This document shows, piece after piece, positions 27,994 to 37,726 of a stretch of DNA of 64,000 nt. The stretch's first letter is position 1, and each line of letters opens with the position of its first letter. The notes below the pieces were generated by a model. That model was given only the letters and a program-made list of their open reading frames with translations, searched no databases and was not told the DNA's origin. The stretch is taken from contig CASICK010000015.1 of assembly GCA_949373155.1 (NCBI GenBank), forward strand, positions 33,390 through 97,389, written 5' to 3'. This stretch comes from an uncultured Synechococcus sp. GTDB lineage: Bacteria > Cyanobacteriota > Cyanobacteriia > PCC-6307 > Cyanobiaceae. A program made the translations under genes and the position numbers.

Positions 27994-30900
27994 ATGACCA
28001 GCAGCGGCAAAGTCAGAATTTATGAGTTGTCCAAGGACCTTGGCTTGGAGAACAAAGATGTCCTGGATGCCGCCGAGAAGCTGTCCATCGCGGCAAGGAG
28101 CCATAGCAGCTCCATCAGCGATACAGAAGCCGGCAAAATCCGAAACCTTTTAAAGCAAGGTGGGAGCGCAGTTGCGTCTGCTCCTACTAAGCCCGCGCCT
28201 GGAAAAGCAATTCTCTCGGTCCAAAAGGCATCCAGCCCAGCAGCCCCGTCTATGCCCAGCAAACCTGTGGCTCCTGCGGCAGCAAAACCATCGCCCAAAC
28301 CGTCTGCACCCACACGACCAGGGGCACCCCTGCCCCAAATCGTGCAGCAGCCTGTGTCGCGTCAAGCAGCACCACAAAAGCCTGTGAGCCGGCCAAGTGC
28401 CCCCTCACCGGCAGCGCCAGCTGCATCTGCAGCAACACCCTCTGCGCCCACACCACGGCCCAAGCCTGCGGCAGCTCCTGCGCCCTCAGCGCCTAAGGCT
28501 TCAGTCCCGGCTCCTACCGCCTCTGCTCCATCAGCTCCTGCAAGGCCCACCTCGGCCAAGCCTGCACCTGTTCCTGCGCGACCAACAGGCACCGCACCGG
28601 TGAAGCGTCCTGGCAGTGAAGCCAGCAGCCCCCGGCCTACCGCTCCGCCAGCGCGTCAACAACCGAAAGCCCCAGTGAACCGAGGGGCGCCGCAGCGACC
28701 CGCACCCAAACCAGAACTCGTCGGCAGGCCACAGCCCAAACGTGCTGCACCTGGTGCGCCCGTCCGTCAGATCGGTCAACGCCCAGGCGTAAGTCCTCGG
28801 CCAAGCGGACCTCCAGGCCAGCGCTCCAACATGCCGCAACGCCCTGCGGGTGCTCAACGTCCAGGGGCCCCAACACGTCCTGGAGATGCTTCCGCTAAGC
28901 CAGGGCAACCCCGCTCAGCCGCGAGTTCGCTTGAATTGGTCGGCAAACCCATCCGCAGAGATGGCAGTAACGACGGCGCCGGTGGCCGCGGCGATGGACA
29001 AGGACGTCCACCTGGTGCAGGACGACCTGGAGCCCCCCGTCCTGGTGGCATGCCAGGGATGCGTAAGCCGGTGGCTCCTGGTGAGCTCATGCAGCTCCAA
29101 AAGCCGAATAACAGACCGTCAGCGCCACCGCCGCGACGTGTTGATGGCACGCCTGTTGCCACACGTAGCGGTGAGGCTGCCGCTGGGGGAGCCAAGGCCA
29201 CCCCTCCTGTTTCACGTCCTACAGCCACTCCACCAGCAGCGCCAAGACGTCCAGGCTTCAGACCTGGTCCAGGAGCTGGCGGTCAGCGCAGGCCTGGACG
29301 GCCTGACTGGGATGACAGCGCAAAACTGGAAGCGTTACGCAGTAAATCTCCTCAAAAACAGCGTCAAAAGGTCCATATCATCGGCGAAAACGATGATGCC
29401 CTAACTGCTGAGACTGGAGGCTTCGCTGGTGAACGTCAGGCGATTGTGCTCTCCGCCAGCCTGGCCCGTCCTTCCAAGCCGAGAACAAAGCACAAGCCAG
29501 CTCCGAAGCCAGTTGCTGCTATCAGAAAGCGGCGTAAGGAAACCGCTCGTCAGCGTCAGCGTCGCCGCGCGATGGAGCTTCGTGCAGCAAGGGAAGCCAA
29601 ACAGGTGCGGCCAGAGATGATCGTGGTCCCCGAGGACAATTTGACGGTGCAAGAGCTCGCTGACATGCTCAGCATCGAGAGCTCTGAAATCATCAAATCC
29701 CTGTTCTTCAAAGGGGTCATTGCCACGGTCACGCAGACCTTGGATATGCCAACCATTGAAGCTGTGGCTCAAGAATTCGGCGTACCTGTGCTTCAGGATG
29801 ATGTCGAAGAGGCGGCCAAGAAGACCGTCGAGATGATCGAAGAGAAAGACCTCGCCCATCTCATTCGTCGTCCCCCCGTCGTCACCGTCATGGGTCACGT
29901 CGACCACGGGAAGACGAGCCTGCTCGATGCGATCCGCCAAGCCCGCGTCGCCGCTGGCGAAGCTGGGGGAATCACCCAACACATTGGTGCGTATCAAGTA
30001 GAGATCCAGCACAACGATGCCCCTCAGAGGCTCACTTTCCTGGACACCCCAGGACACGAGGCGTTCACCGCCATGCGTGCTCGAGGCACCAAAGTCACTG
30101 ACGTTGCCGTCTTGGTGGTTGCGGCAGACGATGGGGTGCGTCCTCAGACCCTTGAAGCGATCAGCCATGCACGGGCAGCAGAAGTGCCGGTTGTTGTGGC
30201 GATCAACAAAATCGACAAAGAGGGAGCCTCTCCCGATCGTGTCAAACAGGAACTCTCCGAACAGAACCTGCTGGCGGAAGATTGGGGAGGCGATGTGGTG
30301 ATGGTTCCCGTCAGTGCCCTCCGCGGAGAAAACATCGACAAGTTGCTTGAAATGATCCTCCTCGTTACCGAGGTAGAAGATCTACAAGCCAACCCCAATC
30401 GACTCGCAAAAGGAACTGTGATCGAGGCCCACCTCGACAAGGCCAAAGGTCCTGTGGCCACATTGCTGATTCAAAACGGCACCCTCCGAACTGGTGACGT
30501 GCTCGCCGCAGGCCCAGTTCTGGGCAAAGTGCGCGCCATGGTGGATGACGGCGGCGGCCGTTTGAAGGAGGCAGGTCCTTCCTGCGCTGTGGAAGCACTT
30601 GGCTTCAGCGAAGTGCCCACGGCCGGCGACGAGTTTGAGGTCTACCCCGATGAGAAGTCTGCACGCGCTGTCGTCGGCGATCGTGCCTCCGATGCGCGGG
30701 CGAGTCGCCTGGCCCAACAAATGGCCTCACGGCGTGTTTCACTCACGGCCATGTCTGGCCAGGCCAAAGAGGGCGAGCTCAAAGAGCTCAATCTCATCCT
30801 CAAGGCCGACGTTCAAGGCAGTGTGGAGGCGATCCTTGGCTCGCTCGAACAGCTACCGAAGGACGAGGTACAGGTCCGTGTTTTGCTGTCCGCTCCTGGC

Positions 30901-31395
30901 GAGGTCACGGAAACTGACGTCGATCTAGCGGCAGCCTCTGGCGCTGTGATCGTTGGCTTCAACACCTCGATGGCGTCAGGCGCAAAACGAGCGGCAGATG
31001 CCAACAGCGTTGACGTTCGCGACTATGACGTGATCTACAAGTTGTTGGAGGACATCCAGTTGGCTATGGAAGGCCTCCTGGAACCAGAACTTGTCGAAGA
31101 GTCCCTTGGAGAAGCAGAAGTTCGAGCCGTTTTCACGATCGGCAAGAGCGCTGTGGCTGGTTGTTACGTCACGACCGGAAAACTTCAACGCAACTGCAAG
31201 GTTCGCGTTCGTCGCGGCAAGGAAATCGTCTTCGCTGGAGATCTCGATTCCCTGCGCCGCAATAAAGACGACGTCAAAGATGTGGCCACAGGCTTCGAAT
31301 GCGGCATCGGCTCTGATCGCTTCGCCAATTGGAAGGATGGCGACATCGTTGAGGGCTACAAGCTCGTAACCCAGCGCCGCAAACTCGCCACCTAA
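27994..31395 (+). CDS. infB: Translation initiation factor IF-2
   Basis: IF-2 is a GTPase that brings initiator tRNA to the ribosome. The protein has 1133 residues. Residues about 60-450 are a Pro/Ala/Arg/Gly-rich low-complexity region, followed by an IF2N domain and the G domain with [16 protein letters not shown] (about 635), DTPGHEAF and NKID. C-terminal domains II-IV follow. The N-terminus [20 protein letters not shown] is the first IF2N domain. It shares its last base with the start of the next gene. Confidence 0.97.
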   Translation: MTSSGKVRIYELSKDLGLENKDVLDAAEKLSIAARSHSSSISDTEAGKIRNLLKQGGSAVASAPTKPAPGKAILSVQKASSPAAPSMPSKPVAPAAAKPSPKPSAPTRPGAPLPQIVQQPVSRQAAPQKPVSRPSAPSPAAPAASAATPSAPTPRPKPAAAPAPSAPKASVPAPTASAPSAPARPTSAKPAPVPARPTGTAPVKRPGSEASSPRPTAPPARQQPKAPVNRGAPQRPAPKPELVGRPQPKRAAPGAPVRQIGQRPGVSPRPSGPPGQRSNMPQRPAGAQRPGAPTRPGDASAKPGQPRSAASSLELVGKPIRRDGSNDGAGGRGDGQGRPPGAGRPGAPRPGGMPGMRKPVAPGELMQLQKPNNRPSAPPPRRVDGTPVATRSGEAAAGGAKATPPVSRPTATPPAAPRRPGFRPGPGAGGQRRPGRPDWDDSAKLEALRSKSPQKQRQKVHIIGENDDALTAETGGFAGERQAIVLSASLARPSKPRTKHKPAPKPVAAIRKRRKETARQRQRRRAMELRAAREAKQVRPEMIVVPEDNLTVQELADMLSIESSEIIKSLFFKGVIATVTQTLDMPTIEAVAQEFGVPVLQDDVEEAAKKTVEMIEEKDLAHLIRRPPVVTVMGHVDHGKTSLLDAIRQARVAAGEAGGITQHIGAYQVEIQHNDAPQRLTFLDTPGHEAFTAMRARGTKVTDVAVLVVAADDGVRPQTLEAISHARAAEVPVVVAINKIDKEGASPDRVKQELSEQNLLAEDWGGDVVMVPVSALRGENIDKLLEMILLVTEVEDLQANPNRLAKGTVIEAHLDKAKGPVATLLIQNGTLRTGDVLAAGPVLGKVRAMVDDGGGRLKEAGPSCAVEALGFSEVPTAGDEFEVYPDEKSARAVVGDRASDARASRLAQQMASRRVSLTAMSGQAKEGELKELNLILKADVQGSVEAILGSLEQLPKDEVQVRVLLSAPGEVTETDVDLAAASGAVIVGFNTSMASGAKRAADANSVDVRDYDVIYKLLEDIQLAMEGLLEPELVEESLGEAEVRAVFTIGKSAVAGCYVTTGKLQRNCKVRVRRGKEIVFAGDLDSLRRNKDDVKDVATGFECGIGSDRFANWKDGDIVEGYKLVTQRRKLAT

Positions 31396-32315
31396 TGTCG
31401 CCACGCAACGAGCCGGTTCTCTGGCTCCAGTTGGTGGCAATTGGAGCCATTCCACTGGAGCTACAGCTGCTTCGATTGATCTTGGCTGGCTCGGATCTTG
31501 GTCCGGTGCCCTCTGTAGAGCGCCTTCTCTGTTGGGGAATCGCCGTTGTTGCTCCTGCCGTCTTGCTCTGGAAACGGCCTGTGGATTGGGGCTCCCTTCT
31601 CTTAGTGCGTCAACCCTTAAAAGGGCGGACCATCTGGCAACGAAAAATAAGTCACTGCCAGGACAACCTGCCTTTAAAACTGGTTAGTGCAGCAGGGGGC
31701 GTTCTTTTGCTGGTGTTGTTCTGGTGGATCGATCGATCCTCGCTGCTGATCGCGGATCTCTCTCCTTTAAGAAGTGGACATCGCCTTCAAAGCCTGCTGA
31801 TTGCAACTCCACTGCTGGCAATCATTTTTTGGCAATGGAATCAGATAGTTCAGTCCATCTGGCTTCTCACTCGTCCTTCGATGGTCCTTGAAGAGGCTGT
31901 AGCGATGAGTGACCAACAATTAAAAGACTCAAGGTTTTCACTCGGATTAAATCTTCTTCGCCTCGGAGCTTTGGAGTGGGACGCTGCAGATCTCAACACA
32001 TCAGAAGTGATTGAACCAAACGAACCTCCAAAACCCATCAAGACCCCACCACCCCCTGAGCCTTCAACGAAGGAACCTTCAGACCATGACTCCAACGCAT
32101 CACACGATCCAGAAGAGCTAAATCCCAAAGAAGCCTCTGATTCAGGGCTCACGAGTTCGATCGAACCAGAGCAAGCTGCCGAAGAGAGCAACAGCGCTGA
32201 TCTGGATGACGAGGTCACTGAGAACAACATCATTCCCAGCAGTAACTCTGAAGGTCATGACGAACAAACCCAGACCTCCGGAAGCGAAGAGAGCGACCCA
32301 GAGCAAGCGCCGTAG
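31395..32315 (+). CDS. Low-complexity-tail membrane protein
   Basis: This 306-residue protein has about four hydrophobic segments in its first 180 residues (for example LVSAAGGVLLLVLFWWID and LLIATPLLAIIFWQW). The C-terminal ~105 residues are an acidic Pro/Glu/Ser-rich tail (EPNEPPKPIKTPPPPEPSTK and following). Cyanobacterial relatives downstream of infB are annotated as low-complexity tail membrane proteins; the function is unknown. The start overlaps the infB stop by one base. The last 174 bases lie antisense to a DUF3493 gene. Confidence 0.8.
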   Translation: MSPRNEPVLWLQLVAIGAIPLELQLLRLILAGSDLGPVPSVERLLCWGIAVVAPAVLLWKRPVDWGSLLLVRQPLKGRTIWQRKISHCQDNLPLKLVSAAGGVLLLVLFWWIDRSSLLIADLSPLRSGHRLQSLLIATPLLAIIFWQWNQIVQSIWLLTRPSMVLEEAVAMSDQQLKDSRFSLGLNLLRLGALEWDAADLNTSEVIEPNEPPKPIKTPPPPEPSTKEPSDHDSNASHDPEELNPKEASDSGLTSSIEPEQAAEESNSADLDDEVTENNIIPSSNSEGHDEQTQTSGSEESDPEQAP

Positions 32316-32399
32316 CGACCGCCAAGGAGTGCGCGCTTCCTGTAAGAGCCGCGCCTTCAGTTCTGGATCCAACTGTCTTTGAGAGTCGCGGTCGCTCAA
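32142..32399 (-). CDS. DUF3493 family membrane protein
   Basis: This 85-residue protein matches DUF3493, a cyanobacterial and plant plastid family of unknown function. It shows LDPELKARLLQEARTPWRSL and two hydrophobic helices (residues about 33-52 and 62-80). The start is a TTG at 32399. About two thirds of the gene (32142-32315) lies antisense within the acidic tail of the plus-strand membrane protein. Its conserved sequence makes it a real gene rather than a shadow. Confidence 0.75.
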   Translation of the reverse strand: MSDRDSQRQLDPELKARLLQEARTPWRSLRRLLWVALFASGGLGLFVMTFRVTAGNDVVLSDLVIQISAVALFGSLLWFDRTREP

Positions 32400-32440
32400 A
32401 CCCTGTGCTGCGCAATGCCAAATGTTAAGTTCCTAAAGCT

Positions 32441-32513
32441 GCCGATGTAGCTCAGCTGGTAGAGCAACGCTTTCGTAAAGCGTGGGTCGCCTGTTCAAGT
32501 CAGGTCATCGGCT
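32441..32513 (+). tRNA. trnT: tRNA-Thr(CGT)
   Basis: The sequence folds as a full cloverleaf. The acceptor arms are GCCGATG and CATCGGC, the D stem is GCTC/GAGC, and the anticodon stem ACGCT/AGCGT encloses loop TTCGTAA with anticodon CGT. The T arm is CCTGTTCAAGTCAGG. It reads ACG threonine codons. CCA is not encoded. It is divergent from the DUF3493 gene. Confidence 0.95.
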
Positions 32514-33056
32514 TAAGACACCAATCCAGTTTCAGCATGGACTATGTGCTGTAGCCGGATTTTCATTGGCCCTGTGATGGTTGGCACTCAGAAATTTTCT
32601 CACTTTGCAGGCAATTCTGACTAAAAGACAAATCTAGGAATACAGCACCAAAGCCAATCATCTTCAACATCAAACATCCACGATTCATTCAAAACAGACA
32701 AACTTTCAATGCAGAAAATGAACGTAACAAGCACAAACTGAATTGATGGTTGCCATGTCTTGGATGGGCGTCTCCGACTGCCATATGGCATAGATCGCAA
32801 AGGAGTCCAAAACCATCATTCTTTTTTTTGGGGGGGGGGGCACATGCCTACAAACAGTTCACAGTGCATAGGTTGATGCATGCCTCAGGCTGATCGATGG
32901 AAGACTTGGCCATCATTGGGTTCAACCCAGAGTCTTTATCCGAGAGATAGATAGCGGATCTATCGCCCCTGATCGATGAATCCAGACTCTGTTGAGTGGG
33001 CGTTCAGGTTGACGTTGACATGCCACATCAAACTAAAACCATCTACACCAGAGTTC
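32514..33056. other. 543-base gap with a T8-G11 homopolymer junction
   Basis: No gene is seen between the tRNA and the DUF389 gene. The gap is AT-rich and ends in the possible leader of the DUF389 gene. At 32822-32840 eight T are followed at once by eleven G, a slippery tract unlike anything else in the window. An in-frame ATG at 32976 precedes the chosen DUF389 start. Confidence 0.6.
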
Positions 33057-34304
33057 ATGGCCAGCATCGAACCCAGCAAGCTCGATCGCATGAAACGCAG
33101 CTTTGGGAGCGATGCGGCACTCGATGAAGTGTTCATCGTGCTGAGTATCGGCGCAGGGCTCATCGCAACTCTGGGTTTACTCGCTGACAGCCCCGCCGTC
33201 GTGATCGGCGCGATGGTCGTGGCTCCATGGATCATGCCGCTAAGAGCCGCCGCTTTTGCCGTGCTCTTTGGTGACATCCCACTGCTCTCCCGTTCCTTGC
33301 GGACGTTGATGCTGGGTGTGCTCGCCACCACGGTCCTATCAATTTTGCTGGGAAAGCTGGCTGGGTTGCCTCAATTCGGATCGGAAGTCGCAGCGCGGAC
33401 ATCGCCGAATCTTCTTGACTTGGGGATTGCTCTTGTAGCCGGAGGACTGGCTACTTACGCCAAGCTACGCAGTGATGCCGTGAGCTCACTTGCAGGAACT
33501 GCCATTGCAGTTGCTCTTGTACCGCCCGTTTGCGTGATGGGCCTCCTTCTATCCAATGCGTACTGGGAGGAAGCATTAGGAGCCGGCCTCCTATTTGCCA
33601 CCAACCTTCTCGGAATTTTGACCGGAGGATTGGTCCTGATGGCCTGCCAGGATCCTTACTTTCGCCAAGAACTCAAACGAAGCCATCTAGGAGCCGCAAA
33701 CTTTGCACTCACCGGTTTATTGCTGATTCCTCTAGGGACCAGTTTTATCAATCTTCTTGGCCAAGCAAGACAAGAAAGCACACGAGATTCAGTGGAAAAC
33801 ACCATTGAACAGTTTCTAACGCGCCAGACCTTAACCTTTGGAGACAAAAAGAAAGTTGATATCGAGAAAGTTGATATCGACTGGGATCAAAATCCACCGG
33901 TCGTCCGAGTGATCGTGCGTGTTGTAGACCCAGAACTTCCAACCTTCAAACAAGTTTCAGCCGTTCAAGAAGAAATAAATAAACGGCAAGGGCTTCGTTT
34001 TCGGCTTGTCGTAGAACGCACAGCTGTTGACGTCGTAGGTCCCAAAGAAAAGCCCAATACTGAAAGTCCAATCTCTCAACAACTAATCGACTCAAACATT
34101 AAGCCAGTTGATGACACAAGAGCAGTTGATGACATGAGACCGTTCAAAGAAGTACCCCAAATCGAAGATGTACCCTTTCTCGACAACATGCCAATCGTCG
34201 AGAGAGGAAACAAACATCTCCTCAATTCACTATCTGAGATTGAAGAGATCAAGGCACCAGAACTTCCCCTTGACAATCAATCAGGTTTCAAACCCTTGAA
34301 TTAA
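33057..34304 (+). CDS. DUF389 family membrane protein
   Basis: This protein of about 415 residues has roughly six hydrophobic helices in its first 250 residues and a soluble C-terminal half. The block DSPAVVIGAMVVAPWIMPL is the DUF389 signature. The family's transport substrate is unknown. ATG at 33057 (MASIEPSKLDRMKRSFG) puts about 20 residues before the first helix, as in relatives; a frame extension to 32976 is possible. A 15-base direct repeat at 33851-33880 duplicates KVDIE/KVDID. The C-terminus, with repeated DDTRAVDDMRPF-like segments, appears to be lineage-specific. Confidence 0.82.
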   Translation: MASIEPSKLDRMKRSFGSDAALDEVFIVLSIGAGLIATLGLLADSPAVVIGAMVVAPWIMPLRAAAFAVLFGDIPLLSRSLRTLMLGVLATTVLSILLGKLAGLPQFGSEVAARTSPNLLDLGIALVAGGLATYAKLRSDAVSSLAGTAIAVALVPPVCVMGLLLSNAYWEEALGAGLLFATNLLGILTGGLVLMACQDPYFRQELKRSHLGAANFALTGLLLIPLGTSFINLLGQARQESTRDSVENTIEQFLTRQTLTFGDKKKVDIEKVDIDWDQNPPVVRVIVRVVDPELPTFKQVSAVQEEINKRQGLRFRLVVERTAVDVVGPKEKPNTESPISQQLIDSNIKPVDDTRAVDDMRPFKEVPQIEDVPFLDNMPIVERGNKHLLNSLSEIEEIKAPELPLDNQSGFKPLN

Positions 34305-34846
34305 CTCTTGTTGAATCCAATCGTGAAACCGTTCTGAGCTTGAAGGCGAGCAGCCAAGAGAAATTCTTGAACTTTTTCAGTCTGAACAACGGGCTGTCGA
34401 CCAGCCTCTACATCGCGGTAGAGATCAGCAACGCTCCATGCCGAACTGCGCTGATCCTCCTGAAACCGAGGGATGAGATGCAGGTGAAGATGCCGAGCAC
34501 CCTCCCCGAAGGCAATCAAGTAGACCCGGTCACAACCACTCACCTTTTTAACGAGTTGGGAAGCTTGCTGAACAACTGTTCCCCATTCATCAGCTTCATC
34601 TCCCAAAAAGTCGATCGCACCTGCGAGATGGCGTCGTGCGTCGAGCAAACACCAGCCGAGCAGTGGAGAAGGATGCGGATGGTGACGCAGCAACCAATGC
34701 CGGCTTCGCCAGATTTCTAGGCCACGAAGATGTTCAACATCAGAATGCAGCTTACAAATGGCACATTGTTCTGAACGATCAATCGAATCAACAGAGGCAG
34801 GTGTGCCTGGATTGATTGTCATCGCTAAGGCCTGTGATCGCTCCAT
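34301..34846 (-). CDS. HIT-like nucleotide-binding protein
   Basis: This 181-residue protein has the histidine-triad motif in HLHLHLIPRFQED near residues 117-129, and upstream CAIC. HIT proteins hydrolyse or transfer nucleotides such as diadenosine polyphosphates; this one may be an Ap4A hydrolase-like enzyme. An ATG at residue 9 (MTINPGTP) is another possible start. Its 3' end overlaps the convergent DUF389 stop by four bases. Confidence 0.8.
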   Translation of the reverse strand: MERSQALAMTINPGTPASVDSIDRSEQCAICKLHSDVEHLRGLEIWRSRHWLLRHHPHPSPLLGWCLLDARRHLAGAIDFLGDEADEWGTVVQQASQLVKKVSGCDRVYLIAFGEGARHLHLHLIPRFQEDQRSSAWSVADLYRDVEAGRQPVVQTEKVQEFLLAARLQAQNGFTIGFNKS

Positions 34847-34964
34847 GATCCTGATCGAAGACCAGGCGTCGTGGGTTGGATGCAGCTGGCGATTATTATT
34901 TCAAAACCATCAACAAAGCCTGGCAAGACAGACGTTGCATCGCCTTGATGCTTCCGCCAGGCAC

Positions 34965-34996
34965 AAAAAAGCCCCCTCTTTAAAGGAGGGGGCTTT
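34965..34996 (-). terminator. Rho-independent terminator of psbA
   Basis: On the minus strand, AAGCCCCCTC and GAGGGGGCTT form a ten-base GC-rich stem around CTTTAAA, followed by a run of T. It lies about 38 bases after the psbA stop and fits a strong terminator for this highly expressed gene. Confidence 0.9.
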
Positions 34997-35033
34997 CTAG
35001 TTCAGTTGATCTGAACTTTGAAGGGGTTCCAGA

Positions 35034-36113
35034 TCAACCGATTGCAGGTGCCTGAAGAGCCACAGGTGTGGACTCAGCAGCAGCCAGGTCGAGGGGGAAG
35101 TTATGAGCGTTGCGCTCGTGCATCACTTCCATGCCGAGACCGGCACGGTTCAACACGTCGGCCCAGGTGTTCAGGACGCGGCCCTGACCATCAAGGATGG
35201 ACTGGTTGAAGTTGAAGCCGTTGAGGTTGAAGGCCATGGTTGACACGCCAAGGGCGGTGAACCAGATGCCGACAACAGGCCAGGCTGCAAGGAAGAAGTG
35301 AAGGCTACGGCTGTTGTTGAAGGAGGCGTATTGGAAGATCAGGCGACCGAAGTAGCCGTGAGCAGCCACGATGTTGTACGTCTCTTCTTCTTGGCCGAAC
35401 TTATAGCCGTAGTTCTGGGACTCGGTCTCGGTTGTTTCACGAACCAAGGATGAGGTCACCAATGAACCGTGCATGGCGGAGAACAATGAACCACCGAAGA
35501 CACCAGCCACTCCAAGCATGTGGAAGGGGTGCATCAGGATGTTGTGCTCAGCCTGGAAGACCAACATGTAGTTGAAGGTTCCAGAGATGCCCAAAGGCAT
35601 GGCGTCAGAGAAAGAACCCTGACCGAAGGGGTAGACCAGGAACACTGCAGATGCAGCAGCAACAGGTGCGCTGTATGCAACACAGATCCAAGGGCGCATG
35701 CCCAAGCGGTAGGAAAGTTCCCACTCACGTCCCATATAGGCGTAGATGCCGATCAGGAAGTGGAAGACAACCAGTTGGAAAGGACCGCCGTTGTAGAGCC
35801 ACTCGTCGAGTGAGGCAGCTTCCCAGATTGGGTAGAAGTGCAAGCCAATGGCGTTGCTGGAAGGAACAACAGCACCAGAGATGATGTTGTTGCCATACAT
35901 CAGTGAACCTGCAACAGGCTCGCGGATGCCGTCGATATCAACCGGAGGAGCGGCGATAAAAGCAACGATGAAGCAAGTGGTAGCGGCAAGCAGTGTGGGG
36001 ATCATCAGAACACCGAACCAACCGACATAAAGACGGTTGTTGGTGGAGGTGACCCACTCACAGAACTGCTGCCAGCCGTTAGCGCCGGAGCGCTGCTGGA
36101 TGGTGGTAGTCAT
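35034..36113 (-). CDS. psbA: Photosystem II D1 protein, high-light isoform (D1:2 type)
   Basis: D1 is a core subunit of photosystem II in the thylakoid membrane, binding the special-pair chlorophylls, pheophytin, QB and the Mn4CaO5 cluster. In this 359-residue protein Tyr161, Asp170, Glu189, His190, His332, Glu333, His337 and Asp342 are all in place. The mature end is Ala344, leaving a 15-residue C-terminal extension ([14 protein letters not shown] region) for CtpA. Residue 130 is Glu, which marks the D1:2 form that marine cyanobacteria favour under high light. Marine Synechococcus carry several psbA copies; only one is here. Confidence 0.98.
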   Translation of the reverse strand: MTTTIQQRSGANGWQQFCEWVTSTNNRLYVGWFGVLMIPTLLAATTCFIVAFIAAPPVDIDGIREPVAGSLMYGNNIISGAVVPSSNAIGLHFYPIWEAASLDEWLYNGGPFQLVVFHFLIGIYAYMGREWELSYRLGMRPWICVAYSAPVAAASAVFLVYPFGQGSFSDAMPLGISGTFNYMLVFQAEHNILMHPFHMLGVAGVFGGSLFSAMHGSLVTSSLVRETTETESQNYGYKFGQEEETYNIVAAHGYFGRLIFQYASFNNSRSLHFFLAAWPVVGIWFTALGVSTMAFNLNGFNFNQSILDGQGRVLNTWADVLNRAGLGMEVMHERNAHNFPLDLAAAESTPVALQAPAIG

Positions 36114-36177
36114 GAGAACGGAAAAGAAGGTCTCGCAAGGAGACGGTTACGGAAGGGCAGGACGCCCTGCCAAACGC

Positions 36178-36183
36178 ATTGTA
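36178..36183 (-). promoter_or_regulatory. psbA: Candidate -10 box of psbA
   Basis: On the minus strand TACAAT lies about 65 bases before the ATG, in the context CTTTACAATGCG. This would give a leader of about 58 bases. The TTTACAAT also matches one half of an RpaB HLR1 repeat, but no good second half is found. No strong -35 box is seen. Confidence 0.4.
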
Positions 36184-36310
36184 AAGCAAGTTTGCGGTTT
36201 GTGTTCGAGCTTTAAGAACGAAAACCCCCTTCTCTCCGCAAGACGAGCAACCCCAGAGGAGCAGCTTCAGAAAGGCTTAAGATTTCATTGGACCTCCTAA
36301 GGACAGTCGC

Positions 36311-36451
36311 GTGGTTTTGATTCGATGGCATCAGGCTGGTCAGCGCACGGAGGAAACTGTTCCCGTTGCCATGGCACGCCATAGGCGCAATGAGCTTGAA
36401 GCTCAAGGAGCGGTTGTCTACTGGAGCGAACGACTAGGCAGCGCCTTCTAG
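36311..36451 (+). CDS. Small basic hypothetical protein (46 aa)
   Basis: A GTG at 36311 opens a 46-codon frame: MVLIRWHQAGQRTEETVPVA, then an Arg-rich helix RHRRNELEAQGAVVYWSERL. The final VYWSER segment resembles short proteins I have seen in other marine Synechococcus. There is a GGACAG-like sequence upstream but no strong Shine-Dalgarno. It is divergent from psbA and precedes the lipoprotein by 32 bases. The function is unknown. Confidence 0.5.
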   Translation: MVLIRWHQAGQRTEETVPVAMARHRRNELEAQGAVVYWSERLGSAF

Positions 36452-36483
36452 CCATCCAAACTGGTTTCGTTGCAACAGGAACA

Positions 36484-36834
36484 ATGACCATCAGCTCAAG
36501 GGCATCCCGCTTCCAAAGAGGGGTTATTACTGTTGCGTTAGCCAGTTCTGCGGCAATGGCTCTCAGCGCCTGCGGATCTAAATCAGTTCCTGTCAACAAG
36601 GCACAGCGCGAAACGATCAATCGCCTGGAACAACGCATCGAGCAGCTCGAACGCCAAGTTGGGGAGCAGCTCCCACGGGCTTCAGACAACAGCAACAAGG
36701 TTCCTGCCGGGCCTATCAGTTCCATCACGCTGAGGACAGGAACTGCAGATGACAGGCTGAGGATTTACTGGGCTGATGGCACACGCAGTGACCTTCCCTG
36801 CACCAAAGAACAGAACACCTGGGCCTGTGGGTAG
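36484..36834 (+). CDS. Lipoprotein with N-terminal coiled coil
   Basis: This 116-residue protein has a signal peptide with lipobox LSAC (Cys at about residue 30), so it is probably an envelope lipoprotein. A coiled-coil stretch (NRLEQRIEQLERQVGEQL, about residues 45-62) follows. The C-terminal part is beta-like with a Cys pair (LPCTKEQNTWAC), likely a disulfide. No family is recognised. Confidence 0.7.
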   Translation: MTISSRASRFQRGVITVALASSAAMALSACGSKSVPVNKAQRETINRLEQRIEQLERQVGEQLPRASDNSNKVPAGPISSITLRTGTADDRLRIYWADGTRSDLPCTKEQNTWACG

Positions 36835-36923
36835 AGCTGTCCCTGGAAAGCCAGTCACAACCGCTTATATCTGCAGCGTGCTTAGACCGTTAAACAGTTA
36901 ATTCATTGCGTCAAAATTGCGGC

Positions 36924-37292
36924 ATGAATTATTTCAAAACGGTGTTGGCGCTCATCAGCGGCATTTGGCTATTGGCCCCAAACGCGGCAACAGCCCAGGA
37001 CTCCAAGCCATTACCACTGGCCCAACCAAAAGCAGCCAATCTCGCTCGCATGCGTGCAGAGTCGCTGAATGGAGGTTTAGGCCAATACAGAGCAGCAAGC
37101 TGCATGTACGAAACCGGAGCAGGGTCCTGTCTCGAGTCCATCAGCGATCAAGGATTCCAATTCCGGTTCCAAGGTGGTGCTCCGGGTTGGCAACAGCAAA
37201 CCCCTCCCAACCCAACCATCGAGACCTCAGTGCTTATCTCTAGAGACGGTGACCGAATCGTGGAAGTCTCTTACAACGGAACGATCCGTTAA
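36924..37292 (+). CDS. Secreted protein, paralogue A of a tandem pair
   Basis: This 122-residue protein starts at ATG 36924 (MNYFKTVLALISGIWLLAPN) with a signal peptide ending near AATAQD. The mature part contains CMYETGAGSC and FQFRFQGGAPGWQQQ, followed by a C-terminal VVEVSYNG-like end. These features recur in the next gene ([35 protein letters not shown]). The two Cys in each likely pair as a disulfide. The family is unrecognised. Confidence 0.7.
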   Translation: MNYFKTVLALISGIWLLAPNAATAQDSKPLPLAQPKAANLARMRAESLNGGLGQYRAASCMYETGAGSCLESISDQGFQFRFQGGAPGWQQQTPPNPTIETSVLISRDGDRIVEVSYNGTIR

Positions 37293-37357
37293 GTGCAAGA
37301 TCCAGTTGACAGATCACGCCACTGTGATTCCGATGTAAAAGCACTGTTTAGTTCTGC

Positions 37358-37726
37358 ATGAATCTCCGTACCCTTTCGGCCATAGCCTTCATCACTGGTA
37401 CAAGCGTGATGGGCGCAACACCTGGACTCGCTCAAGACACCATCTCCGCATCCCAAGTGAGAGCGATCAATTTGGCTCGCAACACTGCCGTTGCCGAAAA
37501 TGGTGGTCTTACGGTTTATCGGCCTCAGCCATGCATGTTTCAGACCAGTGCTGGAGGAGGGGATTGCCTTGTGAATCAAGACGACAACGGATACACCTTT
37601 CAATTTCTTGGTGGAGCCCCAGGCTGGCCTGAAAACGACAGTTCAGCCACCACAGAAACAGAGATCCAGATCGCTCCTGACGGGCGAACCGTGAATGAGG
37701 TCCTCTACAACGGATCACCCCGCTGA
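37358..37726 (+). CDS. Secreted protein, paralogue B of a tandem pair
   Basis: This 122-residue protein has a signal peptide ([20 protein letters not shown]) ending near LAQD, then the same pattern as the preceding gene: an Asn-Leu-Ala-Arg block ([17 protein letters not shown]), a Cys-X10-Cys loop, the FLGGAPGW motif and a beta-rich end with YNGSPR. It lies 65 bases after its paralogue on the same strand, and its 3' end overlaps the convergent aspartoacylase gene by 12 bases. Function unknown. Confidence 0.7.
   Translation: MNLRTLSAIAFITGTSVMGATPGLAQDTISASQVRAINLARNTAVAENGGLTVYRPQPCMFQTSAGGGDCLVNQDDNGYTFQFLGGAPGWPENDSSATTETEIQIAPDGRTVNEVLYNGSPR

Noticed and set aside
28020..29228. Several frames on both strands in the first third of infB
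   Set aside because: They result from Ala/Pro/Arg-rich codons of the IF-2 low-complexity region.
29401..30168. Long minus-strand frame inside infB
   Set aside because: It is antisense to the G domain of IF-2 and shows no known motif; GC-rich coding often opens the opposite frame.
36212..36728. Minus-strand frames upstream of psbA
   Set aside because: They are antisense to the small basic protein and to the lipoprotein, and carry no features.
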